Shown here: in pieces, positions 5,606 to 6,332 of the stretch
Layout: every line of letters starts with the position of its first letter
How positions within the stretch are numbered: the first letter of the stretch is position 1
Source of the DNA: CAUZSM01 sp963582685
Lineage (GTDB): Archaea > Thermoplasmatota > Poseidoniia > Poseidoniales > Thalassarchaeaceae
Length of the DNA stretch: 6,332 nt
Direction of reading: 5' to 3'
NCBI GenBank assembly: GCA_963582685.1
Contig: CAUZSM010000103.1
Coordinates: 1-6,332, forward strand
Program-made: the position numbers and the translations under genes
Notes under the pieces: model-generated
Database searches by the model: none
What the model saw: the letters and a program-made list of their open reading frames with translations, nothing else
What the model was told of the DNA's origin: nothing

Positions 5606-6332
5606 GTGTCGTCAGATGGTCCGGCTGTTTTTGGTGGTGATCTCTCATCATTGTGGAGATTGGATGCGATGCCACCCCTACGTCGTCTCTCATGGTGGTG
5701 GTGGTGGTGGCTGGTTGTACTGCCGGACCCAGACCGCCCGGGCCGCAGCCGTCAACTGATGATTCTGTGGTCAACGAAAGACACCTCTCGAATCCGAGTC
5801 AGAGACCACCTGTGGCAGACCGATGGTCGCTACCACATCGACGATGATGGGGGGCATACTCTGCCGGGCATGGTCTGCGCTTGGTGGTATGACGGGAAGA
5901 CCATGCATGAGCCCTACATCATCAGGGAGGCGAGAATTGCGGCATTGGATTCTTCTCACCCAATGTGGCCTGGTGAAGGACCCGCTGAGTCTGGCTTCAG
6001 CGGCGCGGGTGCTGTTATCCCGGTCACTGATGATGATTTGTCAATGGGACTTGCCGCCGATGGCTCACATTTCTGGTTGCACTGTGCTGGCGATGCAGCA
6101 GCGGTGGAAGGTGGCGCACCAGAGAAGTTTAAACTGAAAATCACTCCTTGGACTGACTCGGCCTCAACAGCCGCTTTTTCCAATAATGAATTCGTTGGCG
6201 GCATGGGGTACGACATCACCCGATTGCACGCATGTCTCGCTTCTGGAACTGTAGACGGTGAAGATGTGCAAGGAAGTGCTTACTTTCAGAAGGTCACAGT
6301 GCAAGCGCCCAGTGTCCCGTGGTTCTGGGGCT
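5606..6332 (+). CDS. Conserved-looking soluble protein of unknown function with a hexa-tryptophan run (3' partial)
   Basis: The frame is open from the permease stop to the window end with no stop, giving 242 residues from GTG 5606. GTG 5606 is preferred because of GAGGTGAT at 5592-5599. ATG 5669, with GGAG at 5655-5658, is the main alternative and would drop 21 residues. Tryptophans fill residues 30-35, between MPPLRRLS and LVVLPDPDRP. Then come RQLMILWSTKD (49-59), CAWWYDGKTMHEP (91-103), a Gly/Ala-rich middle, and near the edge AYFQKVTVQAPSVPWFWG (225-242). There is no signal peptide or clear membrane helix; the Trp run is too short and is followed by Pro. The many Trp/Tyr residues and alternating strand-like segments suggest a beta-barrel. 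The YFQKV...PWFWG segment vaguely recalls lipocalin-like CrtC/AttH-type proteins, possibly binding a hydrophobic ligand. I do not recognise the family with certainty, so function is unassigned. It follows the transporter by 12 bases. Confidence 0.75.
   Translation, partial: MSSDGPAVFGGDLSSLWRLDAMPPLRRLSWWWWWWLVVLPDPDRPGRSRQLMILWSTKDTSRIRVRDHLWQTDGRYHIDDDGGHTLPGMVCAWWYDGKTMHEPYIIREARIAALDSSHPMWPGEGPAESGFSGAGAVIPVTDDDLSMGLAADGSHFWLHCAGDAAAVEGGAPEKFKLKITPWTDSASTAAFSNNEFVGGMGYDITRLHACLASGTVDGEDVQGSAYFQKVTVQAPSVPWFWG
5693..5710 (+). repeat. (TGG)6 trinucleotide microsatellite encoding six tryptophans
   Basis: Six perfect TGG codons in a row, inside the last gene. Trp has only one codon, so a poly-Trp run must be a pure trinucleotide repeat at DNA level and cannot be stabilised by synonymous changes. 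Slippage would alter the Trp count in frame. Confidence 0.95.

Noticed and set aside
5627..5631. T5 run as a terminator after the second permease
   Set aside because: It lies within the open frame of the next gene if GTG 5606 is the start, and five T residues alone are weak evidence. It would matter only if ATG 5669 is the true start.

Overview
The window holds six protein genes, all on the plus strand. It is almost entirely coding: only a 63-base gap (575-637) and a short gap near 5594-5605 lie between genes. No RNA gene, mobile element or CRISPR array is visible. The source looks archaeal, for three reasons. The first gene ends in the C2-plus-PUA module of archaeosine-type tRNA-modification proteins. 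The Shine-Dalgarno sites read GGAGGTGA-like. The proteins are acidic, with DxDGDG-type calcium-loop sequences in a membrane protein. The combination of compact overlapping genes, moderate GC and calcium-loop ectodomains would suit a planktonic euryarchaeon such as Marine Group II (Poseidoniales). That placement is inference; no rRNA or other marker is present.

Region 2-574 is the 3' part of a tRNA-modification gene with a C-terminal PUA domain. Region 575-637 is an intergenic leader dominated by a 13-bp-arm inverted repeat. Its 3' arm contains the Shine-Dalgarno of the next gene. Region 638-5593 is a four-gene cassette in the order ATPase, permease, ATPase, permease. Each internal junction is an ATGA start/stop overlap, so the four genes are translationally coupled and very probably co-transcribed. 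The two permeases are ABC-2-type (NatB/GldF/NosY-like) six-helix proteins. The first has a long disordered acidic Pro/Ala N-tail. The second carries an approximately 240-residue acidic, cysteine-containing ectodomain with two groups of Ca-loop-like motifs. Region 5606-6332 is the start of a conserved-looking soluble protein that runs off the end and contains a run of six tryptophans.

The cassette most likely encodes either one heteromeric ABC exporter or extruder (two different ATPases plus two different permeases) or two related transporters built together. The substrate cannot be read from the sequence. The most interesting points are the hairpin that would bury the ribosome-binding site of the first transporter gene while the later genes have open, strong sites, and the calcium-motif ectodomain grafted between helices 1 and 2 of an ABC-2 permease.
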